A DNA stretch of 64,000 bases from Zonotrichia leucophrys gambelii. Its lineage: Eukaryota; Chordata; Aves; Passeriformes; Passerellidae. The position numbers and the translations under genes were made by a program. Under the pieces are notes generated by a model that was given only the letters and a program-made list of their open reading frames with translations, made no database searches and was not told where the DNA came from. Below are positions 36,277-48,600 of the stretch, in pieces. The stretch lies in NCBI RefSeq assembly GCF_028769735.1, contig NC_088171.1:140575917-140639916 (forward strand), read 5' to 3'. Position 1 is the first letter of the stretch, and each line of letters begins with the position of its first letter.

Positions 36277-39200
36277 GTCTTTCCAGGCAGCTCTGAAATA
36301 AACAAGGAGAATATTTGAGAAAGGAACATGAGTAAATTATAAATTGTTCTGGTAACAGCTTGAGGTGATGTTTGCTTTGTTTGATTCTACATTTTGTGGG
36401 GAGCATTGCCTAGAGTTAGGAGCAAACTGCTTTGTAAACAGGCACAAGAAATTAGGCAGAGGAAAAACATGTGCTTGCTTTGCTGGATACTAGACTTGCT
36501 TGTCCTAATCAATGTGATCAGATCATTTCCAGCTGCAAAGTACCATCTCCTGCTTAGTTAATTTCTTGTTTTGTAGCTGCAAAGATAGGAGGAATATGTC
36601 AAATTAAAAATTGCCTACCATTTTTTCTTATTTTACTGTAAGGGAAAAAACCAAAAGCAGGCAAATGTGGTTAGTCCAGAAAGCCATTCTGTCATTTCTT
36701 AATTTTCAACAGCTTAAATCAGGAATTTCTCATAACTTTATGCTCAACTGATTTCCAAGTATGAGAGCCAGCAAAGTTGGAAGTTGGAGGCTGATGAGCC
36801 CTGTATTGCCCTGGCATGGCCAGGTTTTGTCTCTTGGGTCTTCAGGTATTTGGACAAGTCAGTGATGTGATGCACTGCTATCCATGCCCTGTTCCCTGCT
36901 TGGGGAGTATTGATATCCTGCCCTGCCCAACCCATCTCAGTGGCCTCGAGACACCAGAGCCAACCAGATCTGAATATGCAGCTCACAAACACATGGTGGC
37001 CACAGAACTGAGCTTGATGCCTGATCTTCAAATCTATAACATTAGCTTTGGACATTCTGCTTTTGTGTCCTTCCACCATTGGAGGTTTAGGACCCAACAG
37101 GAGTGATACTCAGCTTAGGTAACTTCCTAAGACTGTATTTTGCTTAGAAGATCTGTGAAGAACCTTAGAGGAATGATGCAAAACACTCTGCTCATTGGTG
37201 AGAAAATGCCTGGATGGGAGGACTAGCTACATCCCAGGCAGAAAATGAGGCTGGTTCATCAGGGACAGTTCTGCTGACACCAGTCATATTCAGCTGGCCA
37301 TGAATTTAGATCTTGAACTTAAACATCACTGAGTGAGTCTTGCTTTATCTGAGCAGGTTTGTGTATTTCTTCTGTAAGTCAAATACTTACTCAGTGTTCA
37401 TTCACATAGCCCTGAAGCAGGTGACATACATGAAAAACTGATCCTAGGTAATGCTGGCCAGGATTTGTCTATGGAATAATTCTTATCTGAGAAATAAGAA
37501 CTTCAGAAAATGCAGGAAGTGCTGAAATTTGTGGGTGAGACCGTGGACAAAAATGGATGAGAAAGGGAGAACAAGCAGTCAGCTCACAAGCAGAGGGGGA
37601 CAGAATAGACCTAAACTTCAGGGTCTCTCTTTTGAGGTGGGAAACAGCAAATGGGACACAGGAAGATTTTTTTCAACATTTTTTAAAATGCTTGTAGGAC
37701 ACTGCTGCTCTAGGCAGGAGTTAGATCACAATATCCACATGAGGACTTTTCTGACAGAGCTGGGAGCTATTCTGGGGACCTGTCTGAACTCTTGTGCTTT
37801 CATATCTCAATTCCTTTACAATATGAAAAGAAACCAAGTCTTTATACTTTTTAATCCAATAAGTATTATTGTTTTCATCTGGTCCTTCCACCATCTATAA
37901 ATACTTTCTGTATCTTCACTGTACACACCACTCTAATAAAGGCAGGGATCAGGAGCTAGCACAGGATCTATGGCTGGCTCACACAGCCCCTGACCAAGTC
38001 TTGCTCTCCTCTCCCTGCTGCTTTTCTGGGAGAGGAGAGCAAATCAGAGCCGCAATTCTCTAGGCCAAGAGATGTTTGCTGAGTAGCTGTATTGAACAGA
38101 GGGCAACAATAAAAGAAGAGATCAGATCTTCTGTCTTCTCCTTGCTATAGCAAAGTGGAGTCAAATATTCTGGTATAAAAATTGTAGAGAGGATGGTTTT
38201 AGCAGAGAAAATGGCTAAAGCAAAGAGACCATAACCTCTGTAAATACAATGGCTACCTACATTGCAGCATCCAGCAGTCTCAGGCACCATGACCTTGAGG
38301 TAAATGCTAAAAGCTTATTCCAAAAAATCAAGAATACATATCACAAGTTACTCGTAGCAGGAGAACAGATGTTCTACAAACCTTACTGTTTTACAGAGCG
38401 TATCTCAAAGCTGCTAGCATTGCTGTACAGGTCCTCATTGCTCATGCAGAGGTAGACAGGGCCACTTGCAATAGTACTGAGAAGAGGAATACCCAGACTG
38501 GGAATTCTATTTAAGCCATTTCCAATCACAGATCAAGGAGTGGCACTGAATGAAGAAGATAGGGGTTTTTTTTATAGGAATGAGTTCACAGGCTAGGAGC
38601 AGGGTAGAGGAGCAGTGAGAAAACTGGTGAGTGAGAAAGCAGCTTTCACTCTCCTTCTGTTAACAAGACATCCTAGCCAAACTTACAGGATTTAGGGCTA
38701 GAGGTCACAATGCTGCAGCTCCTTTTGCAATGCTATTTCCAGATTAGGATATCATCTATTATTTTTTGTCAAATTGAACGCCCAATTCTTAGCAGGCATT
38801 ATCCTAAAGTTAAGCCAAGCATCTCTCTAGACACTATTCTCTATGTTAAAAAAAAACAGTGATGCAAATTATCATAGGGAGGCTTTCTGTTGAACCCAAT
38901 TAGACAAAGAATCATGGAAAAAGTAATCATAAAAAGGGCAAAGTTTACTAGTCCTGGATGTCTTGAGTATGTTTATTTGTCTGGCAGAACTCTTGGTGAT
39001 TCCATGATTAACATCTTGATTAACGAAAACATGCTCTGGCCTCCAGTCTTCATTGATGATGGTTTTTGTTTGAAATCTGTGAGTGAGGGAGACATTTCCA
39101 CGAGCAGTCAGAAAACCCTCAGTGATGGATTGTGGTGCAGGCAGGGTGTTTAGTGTGACACTGCAGAACAGGCTGTTCCCAGCCAGCAGACCTGGGGCGT

Positions 39201-41688
39201 TATGCCCTGGCTCTGCTCATTCTGGAGGCAGCTCTGACAGCAGCGGGAAGGGCACCAGGGTGGCTGCCTCACACTCTGGCTCGTTTCCTTGGATTTTTTA
39301 TGTGCACATGTCACTCTGGCATCACCCCTCCCATGGCCTGTCCTATCCATGAGGTCAAAAAGACCCATCTCTCATCTTGTATACAAAGTGTTAAATAATT
39401 ACATTTGGACATCTTTTCCTTTTGCACCTTACTTTTCTGCAAAGAATAAGATTATAGGTATCTGTACAGGCTTTTATTTCTGGCAATGTGCTGGTTGCTG
39501 TTTATCTCCTCCAGTACCCTTGGGTTTAATAACCTTACAGGCTTATATTATCACATGGATCTTTGTGAAAGGGACTGAAGCTGAAATTGTAAGTTTATGA
39601 GTTTATAACTCAGAACCAGTCTTGAACTGAGAAGAGAAAAGATATTTTCTTATAAAGACCTAATTTTATCTGTAGCAGTAATACAATCTGTTAAGGACAG
39701 TAAAGGTAAGGGTCAGGAAAGCTGATCTCATGCTTGCTTTCCTACCCTTTCTCTGCTTTGGGACAGGCTGTGCTCATATTATTACTATTGTTCCTGGGAA
39801 CAACTCCCAGCTTGCATGCAGGAGCTTTCTACATCCCTCCTTTCCCTGTTGTCTTTTGCTCTGGCTGTAGCACCATTAAATTTCAGCCAGGACTCAGTTT
39901 CCTGGACTTTCTTTTTGAAACTTGGTATTTTCTATTTTTGTCCTCATTTTTAAAGAGTTGTGAACTCTCTCTTTTCAGAGACCCATCCTCTATTTTCTCT
40001 TGCCTTACAATTAGACCAAGCTGAATTTTTACTCCTATCGTGTACTCCCATTGGGTTTTACTCCCATTGCACCCCCTTCTCCAAATTTGCACACAACCCA
40101 AGGTCTACTTACTTTCCTGCCCAGCAATTAAAATCTTCACCCTGACTGTAAATACTGTGTTTAGTATCAATATCCTCTTTGCTCATAGAAAGTATCATCA
40201 ACCTGATATTCCTGCTCAGGTGGGTTTTAAGACTTCCCTGTGAAATCACACAGAAAATTTCCTCCCATCCTCAGCCACTCAGCTGCCCAGCTTCCTCAAG
40301 ACCTCCAACACAGGCAGTCACATCCATCAGAGAAGATGGTGACATCTCCTTTTCTTTTCTTACTGCCTTGTGGCAGATGGGTTGTCATGCCACTCTTAGG
40401 TGGAAAATTGCCATCCACCTCCATATCTTAGTGGCTCTGGGGAGAAATGTCACAGCTGCAGAGCAGGGATAGTCCTTGGCTTTTCTTACTGTGACACTTG
40501 GGCCTGATGCTTCCTTGCTGTTAGGACACAATATCTGTTCTTCACCTTCACAGGTCTACAGTGTGGCTGAGATGTCTGGAGCAAGTCCTGCCTCCAGAAA
40601 CTCCTCCACGACTGCTCCTACCACAAATCTCTTTTCCTTTTTGGCATATCCCTGTTCTTCTAAATTATAGGGTTTCTCAGTTTGGAAAAATTATAATGGA
40701 GGCAGAGGAGAACACAGTTCCATAAACCCTGGCTAGTGCAAGGAAAACAAACAGGGACTGATGGGACTGATCGTTCACAGTCTTTCAGAATATAAAATCT
40801 TTGGGGGCACCCAATAAAATTGTCAGGCACAACTAAAAATAGGCAAAAAAGAAAAACTCTTTGTGTGGCCTGTCGTTACATTGTGGCAAAATACATTAAA
40901 CAAATAAATGCCAGAAGGGATTGACACATTGATGGAGGATGACTGCTTTGTTGACTATTAGATACTATGCCCTGGATGTAATTTCAGACTCAGGAAATCT
41001 CTACACAGTTGATTTTTAGAGGCTGGAAGGCAGTAAAAGGACTCTATATACCCGAATTCTCATACTTTTGTCTCAGTATCTGCTAATAATCACTGTCAGA
41101 GACAGGATACTTGGCTAGACAAGCTTTTGATTAGACTGGCTATGGTACTTACATTTTTTTAACATACTGGAGCAGCTTTGCCCAGAACTTGGAGTACAGA
41201 ATTTACTCTGCTCTGCGTGCTGCACTTCTGTTCTTTTGCTGATAGCCAAGAATGACAAATTTAAAATAAGGCTTATGACAGCAGCAGCATGCATGGCACA
41301 GGCTGCATGGTAATGAGTTGGTTTTCCAATTTAAGCACTGGAATGGCTTCAGTTACTGTCCACAAATGGGATCTGAGCGTCCAATGCCTTGATGGTGAGA
41401 GGGCCTGCAGTTGGGGTGGATCACAGCTTACTGAGCCCAGAAGCTCTCAGCCCTGCCTGATGCAGTGATTTCAATCCATAGTTTGAAATTCAAGCTACTC
41501 TGTCATAACCTCAAAGCCTGCCACAGACTGGGAAAAACAATTTCACATGATTCTTTGTCAGACTCAGCAGATAAGAGCAAGGATGCTGGCAGCAGGTAAT
41601 GATCAATAAGCCATGTTGCACACCATGTCCACAGAGAGAACTGAAACACCCTGCTAAATTCACCTGATCCTTAGCATCTAGGCAGTAT
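36277..41688. other. Unique non-coding sequence
   Basis: AT-rich unique sequence. Overlapping frames on opposite strands at 36744-37106 and short frames at 38890-39153 and 39734-40145 show no family signature. The perfect inverted repeat at 38001-38042 is listed separately. No CR1 piece was recognised until 41690. Confidence 0.55.
38001..38042 (+). repeat. Perfect 15-bp inverted repeat (hairpin)
   Basis: The left arm TTGCTCTCCTCTCCC (38001-38015) is exactly complementary to the right arm GGGAGAGGAGAGCAA (38028-38042), leaving a 12-base loop TGCTGCTTTTCT. Outside the arms pairing continues only weakly. The arms are strongly strand-asymmetric (pyrimidine on the left, purine on the right). The stem is shorter than a usual microRNA precursor and no T-run terminator function applies in this genome, so its role is unknown. 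Confidence 0.9.
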
Positions 41689-41689
41689 T

Positions 41690-41755
41690 ATGTTGATGGT
41701 TGGACTCAACAATCCTAGAGAATTTTTCCAACCTAAATAATTCTCTCTGATAAAA
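41690..41755 (+). mobile_element. CR1 LINE 3' terminus
   Basis: GATGGTTGGACTCAACAATCC, then TTTTTCCAACCTAAATAATTCTCT, is a clear though substituted copy of the last 65 bases of CR1 in plus orientation. Upstream sequence is not recognisable as CR1, so this copy is extremely 5' truncated or decayed. Confidence 0.82.
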
Positions 41756-44323
41756 ACTCAAATCTCAGAGTAAGTAAGTGAAATATTCCCCAGGCAAGTC
41801 CTTTTCAAACCCTGCTCTGAAATGTAGGGTGTGAGGAACGATGATGTGTATAGAGTAAAGCCAAAGCAAATATTCCCTAATATTTGGAGAAATAAAGCTT
41901 TTTTTTTTTTTCTTTTTTGCATTTACACAGCAGGACATACAGGAAATTTCAGGGGCACACTAACAGAATCAGTGCAAATGTTGATCAGCATTTGCTGAAA
42001 ATGCTGGTCTTTTTTGCTTGCTGGCTTTTGTATTGTTTTGTTTTCTCTATTGGCTCTTTTCAATACCCCAGGGGTCTGCTGGAAAGGACAGAAATATAAA
42101 AATCAGTCCTGCAAAATACTGAGAGCCCTGGCTGGCCTGGCTGTTGTGGAAGTTGAAGATGTTCTGCACCCATGGGCAAGGTCCCTGCTGCAGGGCAGGA
42201 TGAGTCCTGTTAACAGGTGTGGGATTCTCTAAGCTACTGAGGCATAGATTCAACTGTCATAGGTCCCATAAAGTAGTAGCATTTGGCAGATCCTGTTATT
42301 AATGATACTGTGTTTGCCAACAATGTAAAACAATAACGCTTGTGAGTTAACCAAATTCAAATCACATGAAGATTTTCCTGTATTCTGTCCAAAACGTTCT
42401 TGTAACAGGCTGATTCAGGCTGATTCATCCAATACCATTTCTATCCCAAGAGCAAGGGAAGATCATTTTCCCACTCTTTCACTGTTGGAAACAGATCCCA
42501 AATCAGCCCAGATTTAGTCCTCCTAGTGGTTGCAGACAGACAGTACCTTTTTCCTCAGAGAGTGTATCTAAGTTTTGCTTGTAGCTGTTGTCTGAAGAAG
42601 TGCCTCTTCTTTTGTTGTAAGGTTGCTCATAGTGTGGAAATCCACCTAATCAAATAGAGTTGAAAACCAGGAAGAACTATTTTCCTTGCTGCCTCAGAGC
42701 CATCTGTCTGAGTTGCAGGTCCCTGTGTGAAAGGATTAATGTGTGAAAATCAAGACCTGGCACTGTGGTCTTTATTTACGGAGTTGCAAATACTTGCAGA
42801 GCAAGTGTTCCGAGCTTTCCTTTGTACATTAGGGCAAGATCTCAAAACATTTACAAATTAATACACTAACTCTTACTGACCCTCTCAGAGCCTTTCCACC
42901 CCTTGTGCCATGAACGTTTTACAAGAATTTTCAGAAACTTTCAGGGCTATTTTGGGGGTTTTTTCCCTCTTTAGGAGGAAACTTTGGTATCATGAATGAG
43001 GCATCATCTTTTCTGTCATCTAGTTTACTTCCAGTGAGTAGGCAGAAGCAAATCTCTGCCTATCCTGTTGGCCAGACTATATCCTGCAGCTGCTTCTCAT
43101 GGCTCTGTGATCCCTGAAAACCCATACTCATACTCTGCTGCTTTCCTGTAGGGAAGCATAGTTAATACACTGCTCCTGATGATTGGCCCACTTGCCTTGG
43201 GCAGTGACTTTAGTTGTGCCCAAGTTTTGATTCTATAAAAATTGCTTAATTATCCCTTTTATGAAAATCAAAAGAGTGCTCAGGCCACCCAAAATCTGAT
43301 ATTAAAAATATTACAGTTGCTCAGTGGTGCACAAAGGTACAGGAAGAGGATGGTGTTCTGCTGGAAAAGGTTCTTGCTGTAGATCAGTGATAAAGGACAA
43401 CAGACAGGTAAAGTGAATTCAGGAGAGGGAAGCTCAAAGTCAAAAGCATTATTTCAGATCAGTGTTGTGATCAGCCTCCATGTGTCAAATGCACTCCCTC
43501 ATTTGAAACTAAAGTGAGGAACAAGGACATTCCTGGGGTGGCTTGTGCCAGTGCTAAGTCCCATGGCTGTATCCTCCTCCCCATGAACAGGACCAAAGCA
43601 GGAGGAACTGCAGGACTTTCCTTCCAGGCCCTCTCTGGATGTGCTGACCAGGCCCAGAGCTCTCACACTGGGGTGACGAAGTCTAGTCTGTCTACAGCAC
43701 CCTATAGACTTGTGATGTTTTTGTGGGATATGATTTAAAATTATTTTTGTTTTTTCTCAACAGATCTAGAGGTGAAGGCAGGGGTGCACACATGCACTTT
43801 GACAAGGTTATTTAAATTCTCCCACAGTTCTTTTTATCACAGTTTGCGCACTCCTGCTGGGGATTCTGGTGAGTCTGCTCTTTCCCATATCATCACCCAT
43901 TTCAGTGACAGCATCACTGCCACATCACTGTGCTTTCTGCCACTTTTCTTATTCCTTGAGCAACTTCTGTGAGCTGTCCTGCAAAGCAGATACCTTCTCT
44001 TCATGGATACTTATAAAATCTTTCAGTGAAGGCATCATTTCTCTGCCCAGATTGGGAATGAGCTCCACCTCTCTACTGGGAAAATGGGGAAAATTGGGAA
44101 TGAGAGATGGCCATCACTTAGTTATCACATTAGTACTACAAAGAACACATTTCAAAAGTAGCCAACAATGCTGTATAAGCTGAGAGCAACTAACAAGGAG
44201 TTAGAACACCTGCCCAGTTAAGAACTGTGCCTCTGAGGCCCATGAACTGTAAATTTATTTGCATACTGTATCCTGTTCATCTATCTTGCCATCTTCCCAG
44301 AAACAGTGTGTATTCCTGCAGTG
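41756..44323. other. Unique non-coding sequence
   Basis: A T-rich run at about 41900-41918 is followed by TTTACACAG, which looks like a splice acceptor, but the downstream frames show no family identity. A 10-bp tandem repeat (GGCTGATTCA type) lies at about 42409-42428. No gene is called. Confidence 0.5.
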
Positions 44324-44416
44324 CCTCCTCTTCCCTTTCCTTCCCTTTTCTCTTCCCTTTCCTCTTTCCTATTCCCATCCTTTTCCTCTTCCTTTTTATC
44401 TTCTCTTTCTTTTCCC
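44324..44416 (+). repeat. Polypyrimidine tract, 93 bases
   Basis: From 44324 to 44416 the plus strand is C and T only, apart from three A. Clusters of TTCCC and CTTTTC make local mirror symmetry possible, the feature needed for triplex (H-DNA) formation. All plus frames remain open across it because stop codons need purines, so frames such as 44227-44475 are artefacts. Confidence 0.85.
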
Positions 44417-45170
44417 ACAATGTACACAAGCACTCAAAGTGTCAACATGTTAGAAGTAGAAAAAATATACACTGAAATGACTAATGGGACTTAAATCTAT
44501 GTGGTAATGGACGTCACACCCACAGTGACCTCCATATGCTTCTTTTCCCTCTGTTTCCCTCTCTGGAAAATATGATTTAAGTTTTTATCAAATGCATAGT
44601 TAACATCTTTTAGTTTCTAGGAAAATTTAATTTGAAATTGGATCTGCTACAACATTACTCATTTCTGAATATTGCTATTCTTTCCACAGATTACCTGTGA
44701 TGTTCATGTAGAAATTATATTTTAGAGATGAAAACCCAGATTATACACTTTCTAAGTATTGAATTTAAAAATAGCTTTTCAGGCTGATTGTTGTAGGGCT
44801 AAGTACTACAGTATTCAAAGTAAGTTTTACATACTTGCCAATTAAATCCACATGTATTAGACGTATTATAGACATACAATATGGCAGTATGATTTATGAA
44901 CTTCCTCCTTCAAAGTATTCCAACATGCAATAAGGTTTTTAGGTATTTTGGAGTCATGTTTTACCTCATAAAGCTCATTAGCACAAACTTATTTCCCTGT
45001 GAAGTAAAAATATATATTTTTTTGTGAGGAAAAACACTGCTCTAACTTCTTCTGGATACAGAATGAGATCTCACAGAAAAGGTACTTCTTCTGGGGAAGT
45101 TAATGATTTAACTGAAACAGATGGGTAGAAAACAAAAAATTGCAAATGTACCCACAAAGGAGAGAAATAG
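44417..45170. other. Unique AT-rich non-coding sequence
   Basis: Nothing recognisable between the polypyrimidine tract and the CR1 copy. Confidence 0.55.
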
Positions 45171-45600
45171 AGCTGGTGATGGGTCTGGAGAACAAGTCCT
45201 GTGAAGAGCAGCTGAGGGAGCTGGGGAGCTCAGCCTGGAGAAAAGGAGGCTCCAGGAGCATCTTATCACTCTCAAGCAGTCCCTGAAAGGAGGCTGTAGC
45301 TGAGTGGGGTCTGGCTCTTCTGCCAGGTCACAGTGATAAGACAGGAAGGAACAGCCTCCAGTTGCACCACAGGAGGTTTAGATTGGATCTTAGGAAAAGA
45401 TTGTTCATGGAAAGGTTTATCAAACTCTGGGGCAGGCTGCCCAGGGAAGTGGTGGAGTCACCATCCTTGGAGGTATTTAAAAGATGTGTACTTGTGGCAC
45501 TTAGGGACATGGTTTAGTGCTTGGATTAGTCAGTGCTGGGTTAAGGGTTGGACTTGACGATATTAAGGGACTTTTCCGATTTAAACAATTCTATGATTTT
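45171..45600 (+). mobile_element. CR1 LINE, ORF2 end and complete 3' UTR
   Basis: This is the best preserved CR1 copy here. It starts in the region AGCTGGTGATGGGTCTGGAG and includes GAAGAGCAGCTGAGGGAGCT, the GGAGAAAAGGAGGCT block, the end of ORF2 (LPREVVESPSLEVFK is intact in one frame, ending at a TAG in GGACATGGTTTAG near 45510), and the 3' UTR through GGTTGGACTTGACGATATTAA to the terminal ATTCTATGATTTT. Only about 430 bases remain, so the element is 5' truncated and immobile. It is the same subfamily as the minus-strand copy at 21.9-22.5 kb. Confidence 0.96.
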
Positions 45601-48600
45601 ACAAAATTAACTTTCAAAATGAGCTGAGCTGACAAAAAGTCTTCATACAAACGTAGTTTGGTTAATTTTAAAAGACGAATTGGCTTTTACATAATTATTC
45701 CATTGACTAAAAAGAGGTGTAGATCAGAAACATCAGTTTTTATAGAATCTTCCCTAGTGCCTATCACTATTCCCTTAGCTTCATGACTATACAGATATTT
45801 TATGTCTTTCTCACTCTATTAGAGAAATGGGCAGGTTGAAACACTCTTCCACCTCTACATACAACATCAAAAGTATATTCAATTTACTTTAGAAAGCACC
45901 ACAGATGTAATTTATATTATTATGCCAAATTTTCATAACTAATCTCTTTCCATTGTAGTGGAAGGAAATTCATTTGCAAGTACAATTAGTGATTTTGAAG
46001 CCATCAGTGAAGCCCTTATGATGAAAAACAATTTGTGGTTACACATATTTGCTTTCTCTTGTATATAAAAATAATTAATTTCTGTCCCTCATATGGAAGA
46101 ATGAAGTCACTGCACTCTTTAAGATGTTCTAGTGCACCTGTTGTTTTAATAAATTTTGAATAAATAAGGAAAGAATTAATACATATCTGAGTTTAACAAC
46201 AAGAAAATGTAGGTTATATGGTTCTGCTTTAAAGATGAGAAAATGTTGGGTTACATGCTCTGTTATTTCACTTTTGTTCTTAGAGCTTATGAGAAAAGTT
46301 ATTTCCAAGAATTTGTTTTTAATTTTTTGACTGAAATTCTAGCAAGTGTCCTGAAAACTGAGAAAGACTTGCATTTAAAATGAAGGGTGTTGCTCAGCAG
46401 CTGAGACAGCAGAAGGACAGCAGTTATGTGTTGGGGGTAACTTCCCTCCCCGGGCTTCTAGCCTAAAAATATTAATATTCTTTAAGATCTTTACTGTGCT
46501 GTGCAGCCTGAAGTCTGTGCTTCCTAGACACAAGGGCAACACCACCCGTTTGTGGCTTACTCTATTCCTGCCCCTTTGACTCGGTGTTTTTCAGGCACAC
46601 GTTTCAGTTCTGACATACTTAGAGGAGGATGTTCCCTCCCAGTGCTCCTGAGGGACCTTGCAGATCTGAGCTGGAACTGCCTTTGGCTGAGGAGGAGTAA
46701 AGCCTTGAGCTTCAGCTTCCTGGGTAAATGCTTTAAACCTCTAAATTGTCAGATAAAAGCAACAGTTCTGCTTCCCTTCCAGATGCAAGATTCATCCAAG
46801 GCTGGCTGTGCTGTGTGCAGAAGTGAGTACACATCCAACTTTTCCAGGAAACACTGGCTGGATCAGACCTCTGGGGATATGAGTGGGACTGGCCAGTTTG
46901 CAAGTCTCAAAGGACAGCAGTCATAACAAAGGTACCAAAATGTTCAGCTCTGGAGGGATAGCAGCAAACCAGGCTGTCAAGCACTGGAAGTATCCAGTGA
47001 ATTTCACAGGGGAAATGATCACATGTTGTGGCTCTTTTTATCCTCTGCAAGGCTAGGCAAGTTTTTGTGGATTGTAGTTTTAGACATAAACATTTCAATT
47101 CTGCCTCCTGCTCCCTGAAAGCATCTGTTGGTGTGGTCCCCTACATCTAAGCATGCAAGCACATGCATGTAGGCACTGCCCTTACATGAAGCTTCCCAAA
47201 ACTGAAGCAAAAGAGCCTGAATCTATTGAAAAAATTATTTCAATGCATTGGTTATTCCGTGGGAATTTTCTAAGCAAGCCATTTGTAAATGTAAACATAT
47301 TATTGGCCAATTAATGGAGTCAAATGTTTTAGCAGCTCTATGAAAACCATCATGTGGCTAATTCAAGTCTTTGGGAATTAGCAAGCTGACTTCTGCCAGA
47401 GTCTGCACAGAAAGGGAACTCTAAAACAGGATGAGGCAGGACAGAGACTTATGCAAAAGTGGGGCTAATTCCAAAATTACTTATTTTAAAAATAACTAAT
47501 TTTTTTGTTCCAAAACAATACTAACTAAAGAGTCCTCTCTATCTGTATGTCATACTGAAAAGAATTCACTAACACAAAAAAATTTAAATGGAGATTTTTA
47601 TTTTATTTTAAAAGCTCCAATTTTTTAGGGGAAAAAATTCCTTTCTTCTGTGGATCAAATGAGGAAAAAATCCATGTTGTTTCCAGTGTGATCTGACTTT
47701 TCCCTTATAAGTAACATCAAAATCAGCAGTTCCATTTAAAGCCATGTGTTTGTTTCCTATTTTTCAAAGCAGTTTCTTTTGTGGGAAGGTAGTGAGTTAC
47801 ACTACATTTTTCTGAAGCACTACTCAAACTATGCATGCATTTACTAGCATCTGTGCACTTTGGCATGCTGCTGCTTCAGTGTGGACTTGGGGTCTTGACT
47901 AATAGAATCACCTTTTTTTCCTTTGCAAAAGCACACTGACTGCTGATGTGGAATGGATGCCTCAGGGAATGACTGAAACCAAGAGAATGGCCCAGTGATT
48001 ATGGAACATGTTCCAGGAAAGGTTCATTCTCTTGCACAAGGCTGCAGCAGTTCCAGAGCAGGACAAAAATCTCAGGCAGTTGCTCTTTTCCCACATGGTT
48101 TTACCCTTCAGGGTCATAGAGTTGTTTTTCTTTTTTTTAAAGCAAATCCAAGTGGTTAAACAGTATAAATAGAAAAACTCTTTAGCTTAAGGTATGATGC
48201 AGCCTTTTGATCATAAGGACATCGTTCCTTCAAAGCCTGTTGTTCCTTTTAATTATATAATATTTATTCTTCTAATTCATTGTAGTTCCACAGAGAGCAG
48301 GAGAAAATCTTTTGTCCCCAGGTTTCTGTTACCCTCCTTTCTTTGCATTTCTGGGAAAGGAGCCTAATGTAAGAAAGCTATGGAAATGTGACACATTGAA
48401 TGTCTCCAGTGTGACTTAGATCTTTTTGGCCTATGTCTTACTTAGACCCTGCAATTCTAGACACCAAGATAATTTCAGGATACCTTAGCTTTTGGAACAG
48501 TGTAGTAGAAAACAAACTCACATGGATGGTGTTACTCAGATTTCAGAAAAGGAGATCAGATGGCTTAGATTCTAATGGTATTGTAATTCCCTAAGGCATG

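Noticed and set aside
36744..37106. Opposed frames of 117 (minus) and 96 (plus) codons
   Set aside because: Both strands are open together, which reflects base composition; no motif is visible in either.
41900..42099. Exon behind a T-rich acceptor at 41930
   Set aside because: The acceptor is plausible, but the downstream frame has no recognisable family, and T-rich runs followed by CAG are common in this sequence.
45333..45557. 74-codon plus frame as a gene
   Set aside because: It lies inside a CR1 copy in a frame other than the ORF2 frame.
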